Below are positions 31,332-40,391 of a DNA stretch of 64,000 nucleotides, piece after piece. The notes beneath the pieces were generated by a model, which saw nothing but the letters and a program-made list of their open reading frames with translations, was not told where the DNA came from and did not search any database. Numbering within the stretch: the first letter of the stretch is position 1; the number at the start of each line of letters is the position of its first letter. Location: contig JAACZV010000007.1 in the NCBI GenBank assembly GCA_009996515.1, positions 126,017 to 190,016 on the forward strand, written 5' to 3'. The stretch comes from Comamonadaceae bacterium. GTDB lineage: Bacteria > Pseudomonadota > Gammaproteobacteria > Burkholderiales > Burkholderiaceae_C. The position numbers and the translations under genes are program-made.

Positions 31332-34300
31332 TTAGAACGACTTGGAGACGTTCATGAAGAAGCGACGACCGAAGTAGTCATAGCCGCTGTACAGGGGCGC
31401 ATTGCCGACGCGGTTGGCGAAGCCCGACGAGATCGAGGGCGGCGTCTTGTCGGCCAGGTTGCGCACACCCACCGTGGTCTTCCACTTGCTGACCGAGTCG
31501 CTGTACGACAGCGACAGCGAGTGCAGGAAGTAGCTCGGCGTGCGCATCTGGTAGATGCTGGTGTCCGGGTTGTACAGGGCGGCGCTGGCAGCGCTGGTGG
31601 CCTGGCGCTGGTAGTACTCGTAGCTCGACGTCTTGCCGACCCACTCCGTGCCGTAGTAGGCCGTCCAGCCCTTGACCGTGTACTTCACGTCCAGGGCGCC
31701 GGACCAGCGCGGCACGCCGACGCGGCCGTTGCTCTCGACCAGCGGGTCGGTCGCGAACAGGCGGCTGGCTTGCGAGTGGTACTCGGTGGCCGACAGTTCC
31801 ACGCGCAGCTTGCCGATGCCCACGTCGTTCGTGTAGCGGATGTTGTAGTCATAGCCACGCACCACGTCGGACGACAGGTTGATGTAGCTGTTGTTCACCG
31901 TCAGCGCGTTGTTGCCCGGGGCACGCGTGACCAGCTTGCAATAGCCACCACCCGAGCGGAACGCCGGATCGTCGTAGCACAGCGACAGGATGGCGGAGGC
32001 ACCGGCGCGCGAGACGCCGTTGTCGACCTTGACATCGAAGCGGTCCAGTGCGACGGACAGGTCACCCCAGCCGACCGGCAGCGTGGGCTGCAGGATGATG
32101 CCCCACGAAGAGTTCTTCGAGGTTTCCGCCGACAGGCCCGCATCGCGGCCACCCAGGGTGACCGAGGTGATGCTCTGGGTCTGCTGGAAGTTGGCCGGCA
32201 GGCCCTCGCTGGCGCAGTTGGTCGCGCGCTGGCTGCCCGGGGTGGGGCTGTTGCACGGATCGCCGGCGGCGCTCAGGAAGCCGGTCGTCGCACCGACGAA
32301 CTGCTCGAACAGGGCCGGGGCACGGTAGGAGGTGCCGTTGGTGCCGCGCAGCGAGACCCAGCCGGTCGGCGCCCACATGGCACCGATCTTGTAGGTCGAG
32401 CCCGAACCGTAGGACTGGTAGTCCGCACGGCGCGTGGAGCCGTTCAGCGTCAGTTCCTTGGCCAGCGGCACGTTCTTCAGCAGCGGCACTTCGATTTCGG
32501 CGAACACGTCGGTGGCGTGGTCGCTACCGCGCGTCGGCGTGGACGAGGTGAAGTTGTAGATGTTGGCCGTCTGCTGGTCCATGGACGGGGTGTCGTCGAT
32601 GGACATGCGGCGGAACTCGGCGCCCACGGCACCCTTCACGTCGCCGTAGGGCAGCTTGAAGAGCTTGCCGGTCGTCGAGGCCGACACGATGTCTTCCTTG
32701 TACTTCGTCACGCCGGTGTAGTTGTCGTAGACGAAGCCCAGCCAGGCCTGGGGCAGCTGACCGCCCACCACGGCCGAGCTCAGCGCCGGTGCGGCGACGC
32801 AGCCGTTGGCCGTGTTGACGCAGTTGAAGCCGCCGCTGCCGTTGGACACGACGTTCAGGCTCTGGGCCAGGCGGTCGGTGCGGAAGCCGTCGAACAGGTA
32901 CTTGCCCTTGCTCTCGGCGTGCTGGACCGAGACGTCATAGTCCCAGTTGAACTTGGCGAAGGAGCCGCGCAGGCCGGCCACGGCACGCGTGAAGTCCACG
33001 GACTGGCTGGAGTAGCTGTTGCCGGCACCGATGAAGGCACGCACGCCCAGCGCCTGGCCGTTGGTGATCGTCGTCGGGGCGGTCTGCACCGTGCTGAAGG
33101 CCAGGTTGGCCGGGATCAGCGGGCTGCCCTTGGCGTAGTCCAGCGACAGCTGGCGGAAGCCGACCTGCGACGAATCGCGGCGGTTGAACAGCAGTTCCCA
33201 GTAGGCTTCGGCATCGCCCAGGGCTTGCACGTCGAAGGCGCCTTGGGCGTACAGGTTGTGGTTGCGCACCGGCGACATCAGCGTGTTGTTCAGCACGCGC
33301 GGGTCGAAGGTGTCGCGGACGTTGTTGTCGGTCGTCTGACCGCCGCCCACGCCTTCCCAGCCGACCAGACCCGTGGTCACGGCCGAGTTCGGACGCCAGC
33401 GGTTGAAGGTCGTGCCGACCGCACCGGGCGCGCCGACGCCGGTGGTGGCGCTGCCGGCAGGCGTACCGCCGGTGCCGATGGTGTTGATGGTCACGCCGTT
33501 GGAGCCGGTGCCCGTGATCGGGTAGCACTTGGGCTGGCCGGTCAGCGGATCCTTGGTGTCCCAGCTGCCCCATTCGCCGACGACGCCGTTCACGCTGGTG
33601 CGGCGGTAGTCGGTGTTGCAACGGGTCCAGTCACGCTGACCCAGGGTCATGCGCGTGTTCTCGCTGAAGTTGTACGAGAACAGGAAGCGCGAGTGGTCGT
33701 TGACCACGCCGCCGGCGGCCGAGAAGTTGTAGGCGTTGCCACCACCATGCTCGGTCTGGTTGACCGAGGCGTCCAGGCGGATGCCGGTCAGGTCCTTCTT
33801 CGTGATGATGTTGATCACGCCGGCCACGGCGTCGGAGCCGTAGACGGAGGAGGCGCCGTCCTTCAGCACTTCGATGCTGTCGACGATGGAGTTGGGCAGC
33901 GTGTTCAGGTCAGCGGCGCCGACGGAACCGCGGGTGCCCGAGGGCGACATGCGGCGGCCGTTCAGCAGCACCAGCGAGCGGGTCGGGGCGAAGCCGCGCA
34001 GGCCCACGGTGTTGGCGCCCGGGCCGCCGTCGGTCACGTAGCCGCCGAAGGCGTTGTTGATCTGGCCGGCACCGCCGGTCACGGACGTGCTCTGCAGCAC
34101 CTGTGCCGTCGAGCTGAAGCCCGCCAGCGCGGCGTCTTCGTTCTTGATGACCTGGATGGGAGCCGGCGAGCTGAAGGCGTCGCGCTTGATGCGCGAGCCG
34201 GAGGTGACCACCACCGTGTCCAGCTTCTGGGGCGCTTCGGTCTTGGCGGCCGAAGATTCCGTCGCTGCAGGCTTATTGTCGGCCGCAGCTTGTTGCGCCG

Positions 34301-34385
34301 CAGCATTGTGGGCCAGCACCAGGCCGAGCACGGCCAAGGCGATGGGTTTGTGAACAGGTTTGAAACCGGAGTATTGGATAGGCAT
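31332..34385 (-). CDS. TonB-dependent outer-membrane receptor
   Basis: A 1017-residue outer-membrane receptor. A signal peptide ends near HNAAAQ, a low-complexity linker follows, then the TonB box-like segment LDTVVVTSGSRIKRDA, the plug domain (LRGFAPTRSLVLLNGRRM, LKDGASSVYGSDAVAGVINI) and a 22-strand barrel ending in Phe as BAM substrates do. The plug style (GSRIKR, NGRRM) is that of large receptors in the peptide/oligosaccharide group rather than siderophore receptors. The start at MPIQYS lacks a visible ribosome site. A secreted S9 peptidase lies immediately downstream. Confidence 0.92.
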   Translation of the reverse strand: MPIQYSGFKPVHKPIALAVLGLVLAHNAAAQQAAADNKPAATESSAAKTEAPQKLDTVVVTSGSRIKRDAFSSPAPIQVIKNEDAALAGFSSTAQVLQSTSVTGGAGQINNAFGGYVTDGGPGANTVGLRGFAPTRSLVLLNGRRMSPSGTRGSVGAADLNTLPNSIVDSIEVLKDGASSVYGSDAVAGVINIITKKDLTGIRLDASVNQTEHGGGNAYNFSAAGGVVNDHSRFLFSYNFSENTRMTLGQRDWTRCNTDYRRTSVNGVVGEWGSWDTKDPLTGQPKCYPITGTGSNGVTINTIGTGGTPAGSATTGVGAPGAVGTTFNRWRPNSAVTTGLVGWEGVGGGQTTDNNVRDTFDPRVLNNTLMSPVRNHNLYAQGAFDVQALGDAEAYWELLFNRRDSSQVGFRQLSLDYAKGSPLIPANLAFSTVQTAPTTITNGQALGVRAFIGAGNSYSSQSVDFTRAVAGLRGSFAKFNWDYDVSVQHAESKGKYLFDGFRTDRLAQSLNVVSNGSGGFNCVNTANGCVAAPALSSAVVGGQLPQAWLGFVYDNYTGVTKYKEDIVSASTTGKLFKLPYGDVKGAVGAEFRRMSIDDTPSMDQQTANIYNFTSSTPTRGSDHATDVFAEIEVPLLKNVPLAKELTLNGSTRRADYQSYGSGSTYKIGAMWAPTGWVSLRGTNGTSYRAPALFEQFVGATTGFLSAAGDPCNSPTPGSQRATNCASEGLPANFQQTQSITSVTLGGRDAGLSAETSKNSSWGIILQPTLPVGWGDLSVALDRFDVKVDNGVSRAGASAILSLCYDDPAFRSGGGYCKLVTRAPGNNALTVNNSYINLSSDVVRGYDYNIRYTNDVGIGKLRVELSATEYHSQASRLFATDPLVESNGRVGVPRWSGALDVKYTVKGWTAYYGTEWVGKTSSYEYYQRQATSAASAALYNPDTSIYQMRTPSYFLHSLSLSYSDSVSKWKTTVGVRNLADKTPPSISSGFANRVGNAPLYSGYDYFGRRFFMNVSKSF

Positions 34386-34804
34386 ATGAAAATACGGGCT
34401 GAGTGGGCATGCTCACGAGCAAATTGTCTGGCGGCGAGGCGGCGCGACCTTGAACTCGTCAACAAACATTCATGTTAGGGATGGGGTCCGGTTACCTCCG
34501 GGTTTCTGGCCCAACCTAGGGTCTTCTCCTATGCCTTCGGCCGCTTAAGTCGTCACGAACGTTGCAAGCGCCCAACAACTTTGGCTGACGAGGGGCTGTC
34601 GGGCTGTGCTGGCGGACGCCCGTCACGGGATGGCCCGAGATACTCAAATGCCCCCCAATCAAGCTTCGCGCAAACCGAAATCAGTACATGCGGCCGGAGA
34701 AGTCTGGGTCGGCTCGAAACTCATCGCCGCGTAATCTTTCTTACTAGAAAGAAAACATTAAGTCCCATTCGCATCCGGCTTGCGAGGCGCCGAAAATACG
34801 CGCC
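34386..34804. other. 419-bp divergent intergenic region
   Basis: No gene is supported here. It is less GC-rich than its surroundings and holds the upstream regions of the receptor (-) and the esterase-like gene (+). Two elements stand out: the CCTAGGGTCTT motif listed separately, and an A+T-rich inverted repeat TTTCTT/AAGAAA near 34737-34757 ahead of the plus-strand gene. Confidence 0.6.
34515..34529 (-). promoter_or_regulatory. CCTAGGGTCTTCTCC motif upstream of the receptor gene
   Basis: Fourteen of fifteen bases are shared with a site at 39213-39227 upstream of coxS; both genes are on the minus strand and see the motif in the same orientation, 130 and 66 bases before their starts. The function is unknown; a half-palindromic NarL/FixJ-like operator is one guess. 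Confidence 0.35.
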
Positions 34805-35473
34805 ATGAGTTCCATGCCACATGCCGCCGCCCCCGACCTGCTGTTCGTGCTGCTGCCCGACAGCGGCCTCGCACCCGACGGCCCCGACACGCTCGCGCCG
34901 CTGGCTGCGGCGCTGCAGGCCCAGTACCCCCGTGCCGCGACGATGACCGTGCACCCGCCGCTGCGCGACGACGAGGGCCGCTGCCGCTGGTGGGCCGAGG
35001 CCCAGCCCAGCCCCGAGGGCGTGGAGGCCGCCCTGCCCCATCTGATCGACCGCCTGCGCACCGAGGCCGGCAAGCTGGGCCTGCCCTGGCAGCGCGTGGC
35101 GCTGGCCGGCGTGGGCGACGGTGCGCTGCTGGCGCTGGAGGCCGTGCAGGCGGAGGCTGCGCTGGTGGGCCGCGTGCTGTCCTTCGCGGGCAACTACCTG
35201 TCCCGGCCCGAGGCCGCGCCGCAAGACGTCTGCGTGCACCTGCTGCACGGGCTGGACGACCAGCGCTTCCCCTACCGCCATGTGGTTGACGCCGCCCAGT
35301 CCCTGGTGGACCTGGGCGCCGACGTGACGGCCGACCTGCTGCCCCATCTGGACCACGGCCTGCACCCGGCCCTGATCGAGAAAGCCATGGAGCAGCTGCG
35401 CACCTTCATCCCCGCGCGGCTGTGGCGCGAGGCGGTCGTCGCCGCCCAGGAGAACGAGCGGCCCGTGGGCTGA
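34805..35473 (+). CDS. YpfH-like alpha/beta-hydrolase lacking the nucleophile serine
   Basis: A 222-residue homologue of the YpfH/carboxylesterase family. Family features are the segments ALLALEAVQAEAALVGRVLSF, VHLLHGLDDQRFPY (Asp of the triad) and LPHLDHGLHP (His). At the nucleophile elbow, where the family has GFSQG, this protein reads GVGDG, so residue 104 is Gly in place of Ser; the oxyanion region HGVGD is also altered to PDSG. It is therefore probably not a functional esterase. Start at the first ATG; a second Met follows three codons later. It is convergent with the coxM gene. Confidence 0.75.
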   Translation: MSSMPHAAAPDLLFVLLPDSGLAPDGPDTLAPLAAALQAQYPRAATMTVHPPLRDDEGRCRWWAEAQPSPEGVEAALPHLIDRLRTEAGKLGLPWQRVALAGVGDGALLALEAVQAEAALVGRVLSFAGNYLSRPEAAPQDVCVHLLHGLDDQRFPYRHVVDAAQSLVDLGADVTADLLPHLDHGLHPALIEKAMEQLRTFIPARLWREAVVAAQENERPVG

Positions 35474-35478
35474 ACCCG

Positions 35479-36249
35479 TCAGGCCGCCGCGACGGCGCGC
35501 GCGGCCAGCTCCGGGATCAGCGCCGCCCGGTAGGCCGCCGTGCCATGCAGGTCGCTGTTCAGCCCCTGGTCATCGACCTTGACGGCGCGCGCCGCAGCGG
35601 AGCTCCAGTCGCGCCCCAGCGCCTGCTCCAGCGGCGTGCAGCGGAACACGCCCGGCCCCGCGCCGGTGACGGCCACGCGCACGCCGGCGTCGAAGCGCGC
35701 GACGAACACCCCCACCAGCGAGAAGCGCGACGCCGGCTGCTTGAACTTCTGCCAGGCCGCCACCTTCGGCATGGGGAAGCTCACCGCGGTGATCAGCTCG
35801 CCGTCCTGCAGCGCCGTCGCGAACAGGCCCTGGAAGAAGTCGTCCGCGGCGATCTGGCGGCTGGCCGTGTGGATGGTGGCGCCCAGCGCCAGCACCGCGG
35901 CGGGGTAGCAGGCCGCCGGGTCGTTGTTGGCCAGGCTGCCGCCCAGCGTGCCGGCATTGCGCACCTGGCGGTCGCCGATGCGGCCGGCCAGGTCGGCCAG
36001 CGCGGGAATGGCGCGCTGCACGTCGGCCGAAGCGGCCACGGCGGCATGCGTCGTCGCCGCGCCGATGCGCAGCGTCTGGCCATCGACGGCGATGCCCTGC
36101 AGCTCGGGCAGCCGGCGCACGTCGACGAGGCCCTCGGGTGCGGCCAGGCCCAGCTTGATGGCGCCCAGCAGGCTCTGACCGCCGGCCAGGAACTTGTCGT
36201 CCGCGCCCAGGCGGGCGGCGGCGACGGAGGATGCGGCTTGGTAGTTCAT
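35479..36249 (-). CDS. Molybdenum hydroxylase FAD-binding (medium) subunit
   Basis: The CoxM/XdhB-like FAD subunit that passes electrons from the iron-sulfur subunit to the acceptor. In the 256-residue product the FAD-binding segments read AGGQSLLGAIKL and the characteristic RNAGTLGGSLANNDPAA. It is last in the coxS-coxL-coxM order on the minus strand, 10 bp after coxL. CO, aldehyde, xanthine and aromatic hydroxylases all use this subunit; the substrate is not decided by it. Confidence 0.9.
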   Translation of the reverse strand: MNYQAASSVAAARLGADDKFLAGGQSLLGAIKLGLAAPEGLVDVRRLPELQGIAVDGQTLRIGAATTHAAVAASADVQRAIPALADLAGRIGDRQVRNAGTLGGSLANNDPAACYPAAVLALGATIHTASRQIAADDFFQGLFATALQDGELITAVSFPMPKVAAWQKFKQPASRFSLVGVFVARFDAGVRVAVTGAGPGVFRCTPLEQALGRDWSSAAARAVKVDDQGLNSDLHGTAAYRAALIPELAARAVAAA

Positions 36250-36259
36250 CGTCGTCTCC

Positions 36260-38617
36260 TCAGGCCCGGGCCGATTGCAGCGCCGTCCAGACCGCGCAGG
36301 GCGTGGCCGGCATGGGCAGGTCTTTCACGCCGATGGCGTTGCAGATCGCGTTGATGACGGCCGGCGGCGAGCCGATGGCGCCGGCCTCGCCGCAGCCTTT
36401 CACGCCCAGCGGGTTGTGCGTGCAGGGCGTGCCCGGCGCGGTCTGCACCTGGAAGCTGGGCAGGTCGTCGGCGCGCGGCATCGCGTAGTCCATGTAACTG
36501 CCGGTCAGCAGCTGGCCCGAGTCGGCGTCGTAGACGCCATGCTCCAGCAGCGCCTGGCCTATGCCTTGCGCGATGCCGCCATGCACCTGGCCCTCGACGA
36601 TCATCGGATTCACGATGTTGCCGAAGTCGTCCACCGCGCTGAAACGGTCCACGCGCACGACGCCGGTGGCCGGGTCCACCTCCACCTCGCAGACATAGCT
36701 GCCGGCCGGGTAGGTGAAGTTGGTCGGGTCGTAGAACGCGTTCTCGTTGAGGCCCGGCTCCAGCTTGTCCAGCGGGTAGTTGTGCGGCACATAGGCCGTC
36801 AGGGACACCTGGGCGAACGGCACCACGCGGTCGGTGCCGGCGACGCGGTACTCGCCGTTGCGGAACTCGATGTCGGCCTCGCTGGCCTCCAGCAGATGGG
36901 CGGCGATCTTGCGGCCCTTGGCGATGACCTTGTCCACCGCCTTGATGATGGCCGTGCCGCCCACGGCCAGCGAGCGGCTGCCGTAGGTGCCCATGCCGAA
37001 CAAGACCTTGCCCGTGTCGCCATGCTGGATGTCCACGTCTTCCAGCGGGATGCCCAGCCGGTCGGCGACGACCTGCGCGAACGTGGTCTCGTGGCCCTGT
37101 CCGTGCGAATGGCTGCCCGTGAAGACGGTGACCTTGCCGGTGGGATGCACGCGCACCTCGCCGGCCTCGAACAGGCCGGCGCGCGCGCCCAAAGCGCCGG
37201 CGATGTTGGACGGCGCCAGGCCGCAGGCCTCGATGTAGGTCGAGTAGCCGATGCCGCGCTTGAGCCCCCTGGCCTCGCTGACCGCCTTGCGCGCCGCGAA
37301 GCCCGCCACGTCGGCCAGCTGCTGCACCTGCGTCAGCGTCGCGTCGTAGTCGCCGGTGTCGTAGGTCAGGCCCACCGGCGTCGCATAGGGGAACTGGGTG
37401 ATGAAGTTGCGGCGGCGGATCTCGGCCGGGTCCAGGCCCAGCTCGTGCGCGGCCGTCTCCACCAGCCGCTCGACCACATAGGTCGCCTCCGGCCGGCCCG
37501 CGCCGCGGTAGGCATCCACCGGCGCGGTGTTGGTGAACACGCCGGTGACCTCGGCATAGATGCGGGGCGTCTTGTACTGACCGGCCAGCAGCGTCGCGTA
37601 CAGGATGGTGGGCACGCAGGACGCGAAGGTGGACAGATAGGCGCCCAGGTTGGCCGTCGTGTGCACGCGCATCGCGAGGAAATGGCCCTCCTTGTCCATG
37701 GCCAGCTCGGCCGTCGTCGCGTGGTCGCGGCCATGGGCGTCGCTGAGGAAGCTCTCGCTGCGCTCGGCCGTCCACTTGATGGGCCGGCCCAGCTGCTTGG
37801 CGGCCCAGACCAGCGCCGTCTCCTCGGCATACAGGAAGATCTTGGAGCCGAAGCCACCGCCCACGTCGGGCGCGACGACGCGCAGCTTGTGCTCGGGGAT
37901 GCCCAGCACGAAGGCGCACATCAGCAGCCGCTCCACATGCGGGTTCTGGTTGGCGACGTACAGCGTGTAGCTGTCGTCCGCCGGGTTGTAGCTGGCGTTG
38001 GCGGCGCGCGGCTCGATGGCGTTGGGGATCAGGCGGTTGTTGCGGAACTGCAGCCTCGTCACATGCGCCGCCTGGCCGAAGGTCGCGTCGGTGGCGGCCT
38101 TGTCGCCGCAGCCCCAGACATAGCTGCGGTTGTCCGGGGCCTCGTCGTGCACGCTGCCGGCATGGCCCACCGCCGCGGCGGTGTCGGCGACGGCGGGCAG
38201 CTCCTCGTAGTCCACGTCCACCAGCGCCGCCGCGGCCTTGGCCTGGGCCAGCGTCTCGGCGACGACCAGCGCCAGCGCGTCGCCCACGTAGCGCACCTTG
38301 CCGTCCGCCAGGATGGGATGCTTGGGCTCCTTCATGGGCGTGCCGTCGATGCTGGTGATCAGCCAGCCGCAGGGCAGGCCGCCGACGGCGCGGAAATGCT
38401 CGCCGGTGTAGACACCCAGCACGCCCTCGGCCGCGGCGGCGGCGGCCGTGTCCACGCGCCGCAGCCGCGCATGCGCATAGGCGCTGCGCACGAACACGCC
38501 GTAGGTCTGGCGCGGCAGCACGATGTCGTCGGTGTACTGGCCGCGGCCGGTCAGGAAGCGCGCATCCTCGCGGCGCTTGACGCTCTGGCCGATGAAGCCC
38601 TTGTCGGGTGCATTCAT
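36260..38617 (-). CDS. Molybdenum hydroxylase large subunit (form II CoxL-like)
   Basis: The 785-residue molybdopterin-cytosine-dinucleotide subunit. Active-site loop reads AYRGAGR, the form II type, not the AYRCSFR loop of true aerobic CO dehydrogenase, so CO is not a safe substrate call; aldehydes or N-heterocycles are as likely. Other family segments are [25 protein letters not shown] (cofactor binding) and the catalytic Glu in [14 protein letters not shown]. It lies 14 bp after coxS and 10 bp before coxM. Cytosolic three-subunit enzymes of this type need XdhC-like maturation, and such a gene diverges from the operon. Confidence 0.92.
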   Translation of the reverse strand: MNAPDKGFIGQSVKRREDARFLTGRGQYTDDIVLPRQTYGVFVRSAYAHARLRRVDTAAAAAAEGVLGVYTGEHFRAVGGLPCGWLITSIDGTPMKEPKHPILADGKVRYVGDALALVVAETLAQAKAAAALVDVDYEELPAVADTAAAVGHAGSVHDEAPDNRSYVWGCGDKAATDATFGQAAHVTRLQFRNNRLIPNAIEPRAANASYNPADDSYTLYVANQNPHVERLLMCAFVLGIPEHKLRVVAPDVGGGFGSKIFLYAEETALVWAAKQLGRPIKWTAERSESFLSDAHGRDHATTAELAMDKEGHFLAMRVHTTANLGAYLSTFASCVPTILYATLLAGQYKTPRIYAEVTGVFTNTAPVDAYRGAGRPEATYVVERLVETAAHELGLDPAEIRRRNFITQFPYATPVGLTYDTGDYDATLTQVQQLADVAGFAARKAVSEARGLKRGIGYSTYIEACGLAPSNIAGALGARAGLFEAGEVRVHPTGKVTVFTGSHSHGQGHETTFAQVVADRLGIPLEDVDIQHGDTGKVLFGMGTYGSRSLAVGGTAIIKAVDKVIAKGRKIAAHLLEASEADIEFRNGEYRVAGTDRVVPFAQVSLTAYVPHNYPLDKLEPGLNENAFYDPTNFTYPAGSYVCEVEVDPATGVVRVDRFSAVDDFGNIVNPMIVEGQVHGGIAQGIGQALLEHGVYDADSGQLLTGSYMDYAMPRADDLPSFQVQTAPGTPCTHNPLGVKGCGEAGAIGSPPAVINAICNAIGVKDLPMPATPCAVWTALQSARA

Positions 38618-38626
38618 GTCACACCT

Positions 38627-38690
38627 CTCAGTCAGTTGGGGACAGAGCTACTCGCTGCGCTCGGGCGGTCTGTCCCCAAGTTCATCAGCT
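38627..38690 (-). repeat. Dispersed intergenic repeat, family 1, copy B
   Basis: Reverse-complement match to the segment after purB. It has perfect GGGGACAGA/TCTGTCCCC arms. It overlaps the 3' end of coxS: the last residues of CoxS (about [15 protein letters not shown]) and its stop codon are encoded by the repeat, and the repeat ends just ahead of coxL. Confidence 0.75.
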
Positions 38691-39147
38691 TCCCGCCGGC
38701 CTGCACGGCCCGCACGATGTTCTGGTAGCCGGTGCAGCGGCACAGATTGCCTTCCAGGCCCTCGCGGATGGCGGCCTCGCTGGAACAGTCGTGGTGCTGC
38801 ACCAGGTCGATGGCGCTCATCACCATGCCCGGCGTGCAGAAGCCGCACTGCAGGCCATGGCAGTCCTTGAACGCGGCCTGCATGGGGTGCAGCGTGCCGT
38901 CGGCGGCCGCCAGGCCCTCGATGGTGGTGATGCTGGCGCCGTCGGCCTGCACGGCCAGCAGGTTGCAGGCCTTGACGGCGCGGCCGTCCAGGTGGACGGT
39001 GCAGGCGCCGCATTGCGCGGTGTCGCAGCCGACGTGGGTGCCCGTCAGGGCCAGGTCTTCGCGCAGCAGCTGCACCAGCAGGCGGTCGGCTTCGACCTCC
39101 CTGCTGACCGCGCGGCCGTTGACCACCAGATGGATCCTGTGGCTCAT
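38632..39147 (-). CDS. Molybdenum hydroxylase [2Fe-2S] (small) subunit
   Basis: A 171-residue CoxS-like ferredoxin subunit with two [2Fe-2S] clusters. The plant-type cluster ligands are in [16 protein letters not shown] and the second set in [14 protein letters not shown] and [11 protein letters not shown]. The family usually ends soon after the last segment; here a tail of about 15 residues is encoded by a dispersed repeat. The start is set at MSHRIHL, as in the family. First gene of the coxS-coxL-coxM operon. Confidence 0.93.
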   Translation of the reverse strand: MSHRIHLVVNGRAVSREVEADRLLVQLLREDLALTGTHVGCDTAQCGACTVHLDGRAVKACNLLAVQADGASITTIEGLAAADGTLHPMQAAFKDCHGLQCGFCTPGMVMSAIDLVQHHDCSSEAAIREGLEGNLCRCTGYQNIVRAVQAGGKLMNLGTDRPSAASSSVPN

Positions 39148-39208
39148 CGCATGTCTCCTGGGTTGCAAGGCCGATGCTCGGCCCGCTTCAAGGGCTTGTG
39201 ATTGCCGA

Positions 39209-39227
39209 TTACCCTAGGGTCTTATCC
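39209..39227. promoter_or_regulatory. ACCCTAGGGT palindrome between coxS and xdhC
   Basis: A perfect 10-bp palindrome in the 108-bp divergent gap, followed by CTTATCC; the extended CCTAGGGTCTT(A/C)TCC string recurs upstream of the TonB-receptor gene. Placed to control either divergent transcript. Binding protein unknown. Confidence 0.4.
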
Positions 39228-39255
39228 AAGACCTCGAAGCTGGGGATGGCAATCC

Positions 39256-40236
39256 ATGGACAACCTTGACCTGGGCGTGTTGCGCACGGCCGCCGGCTGG
39301 CGGGCCGAGGGGCGCGGCGTCGTGCTGGGCACGATCACGCGCACCTGGGGCTCGGCGCCGCGGCCGGTGGGTTCGCTGGTGGCCGTGCGGGACGACGGGC
39401 AGATCGCCGGCTCGGTGTCGGGCGGCTGCATCGAGGACGACCTCGTCGCCCAGCTGCGCGCCGGCAGCCTGGCCATCACCCGGCCCACGCCGCTGCGCTA
39501 CGGCGTGGGTGCCGAGGAGGCGCGCCGCTTCGGCCTGCCCTGTGGCGGCACGCTGGAGCTGATGCTGGAGCCGCTCGCGCCGCACTCGGGCGTGGACGAG
39601 CTGCTGGCGCGGCTGGCGCGCGGCGAGCGCGTGCAGCGCCGGCTGGACCTGGCGACCGGCGCCGTCACGCTGGCCGATGCGCTACCCGGCGCCGACATGC
39701 TGACGCTGACCGACGCGCTGCTCGTCAGCCACCATGGCCCGCAGTGGCGCTTGCTGGTCATAGGCGCCGGCCAGATGACCGACTACCTGGCGCAGATGGC
39801 CCAGGCGCTGGGCTATGGCGTGACCGTGTGCGACCCGCGCGCCGAGTACGCCGACGGCTTCCACCTGCCCGGCGTGACGCTGACGCGCGACATGCCGGAC
39901 GATGTGGTGACCGCCTTGCGGCCCGACGGCGCGACGGCCATCGTCGCGCTGACGCACGACCCCAAGCTGGACGACCTGGCGCTGATGGAGGCGCTGCGCA
40001 GCGCGGCCTTCTACGTGGGCGCCATCGGCTCGCGCGTCAACCAGGCCAAGCGCCGCGCCCGGCTGGCCGAGCATTTCGGGCTGACCGCCGCCCAGCTGGA
40101 GCGCCTGCACGGCCCGGTGGGCCTGGACATCGGCGCGCGCACGCCGCCGGAGATCGCGCTCAGCATCCTGGCCGAGATGACATCGGTGCGCTATCGCGCG
40201 GCGGGCATCCGGCCCGAGGCCGGCTGCGCTCTTTGA
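39256..40236 (+). CDS. XdhC/CoxI-family molybdenum cofactor insertion protein
   Basis: A 326-residue member of the XdhC/CoxF/CoxI family, which binds and sulfurates molybdenum cofactor and inserts it into molybdenum hydroxylases. The N-terminal XdhC_CoxI domain contains TITRTWGSAPRPVGSLVAVR and SVSGGCIEDD; the C-terminal Rossmann domain contains LLVIGAGQMTDYLAQMA and GAIGSRVNQAKRRARL. Divergent from the coxSLM operon, its obvious client. I start at MDNLDLG because upstream codons overlap the palindromic control site. Confidence 0.92.
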   Translation: MDNLDLGVLRTAAGWRAEGRGVVLGTITRTWGSAPRPVGSLVAVRDDGQIAGSVSGGCIEDDLVAQLRAGSLAITRPTPLRYGVGAEEARRFGLPCGGTLELMLEPLAPHSGVDELLARLARGERVQRRLDLATGAVTLADALPGADMLTLTDALLVSHHGPQWRLLVIGAGQMTDYLAQMAQALGYGVTVCDPRAEYADGFHLPGVTLTRDMPDDVVTALRPDGATAIVALTHDPKLDDLALMEALRSAAFYVGAIGSRVNQAKRRARLAEHFGLTAAQLERLHGPVGLDIGARTPPEIALSILAEMTSVRYRAAGIRPEAGCAL

Positions 40237-40252
40237 GCGACGTGGTGCCTTG

Positions 40253-40391
40253 TTCGGGCCGAGCGCCGGGCCGCCCCAAGCCGGCCCGGCGGGCGATGTG
40301 CTCGCGGCTCGATGCCGCGAGCATCGCCGTCCCCTCGGGGGACCGGCTGGGCTCGCCCGCGTACAGCGGCGCGAGACCAGACGAGGGGCAC
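40253..40391 (+). repeat. Dispersed intergenic repeat, family 2, copy 1
   Basis: About 139 bp matching 60727-60865 in the same orientation at roughly 85% identity by eye. Shared blocks include TTCGGGCCGAGCGCCGGG, AAGCCGGCCC and GCATCGCCGTCCCCTCGGGG. It contains two hairpins: TGCTCGCGGC/GCCGCGAGCA and GTCCCC/GGGGAC. It fills the gap between two convergent genes and could act as a terminator. Confidence 0.85.

Noticed and set aside
31305..34478. A 1057-codon open frame antisense to the TonB receptor gene
   Set aside because: Repetitive Val/Gly/Arg-rich translation with no signal peptide or domain; the opposite strand encodes a complete receptor.
36260..38617. True aerobic CO dehydrogenase
   Set aside because: The active-site loop is AYRGAGR (form II), not the AYRCSFR loop of form I enzymes.
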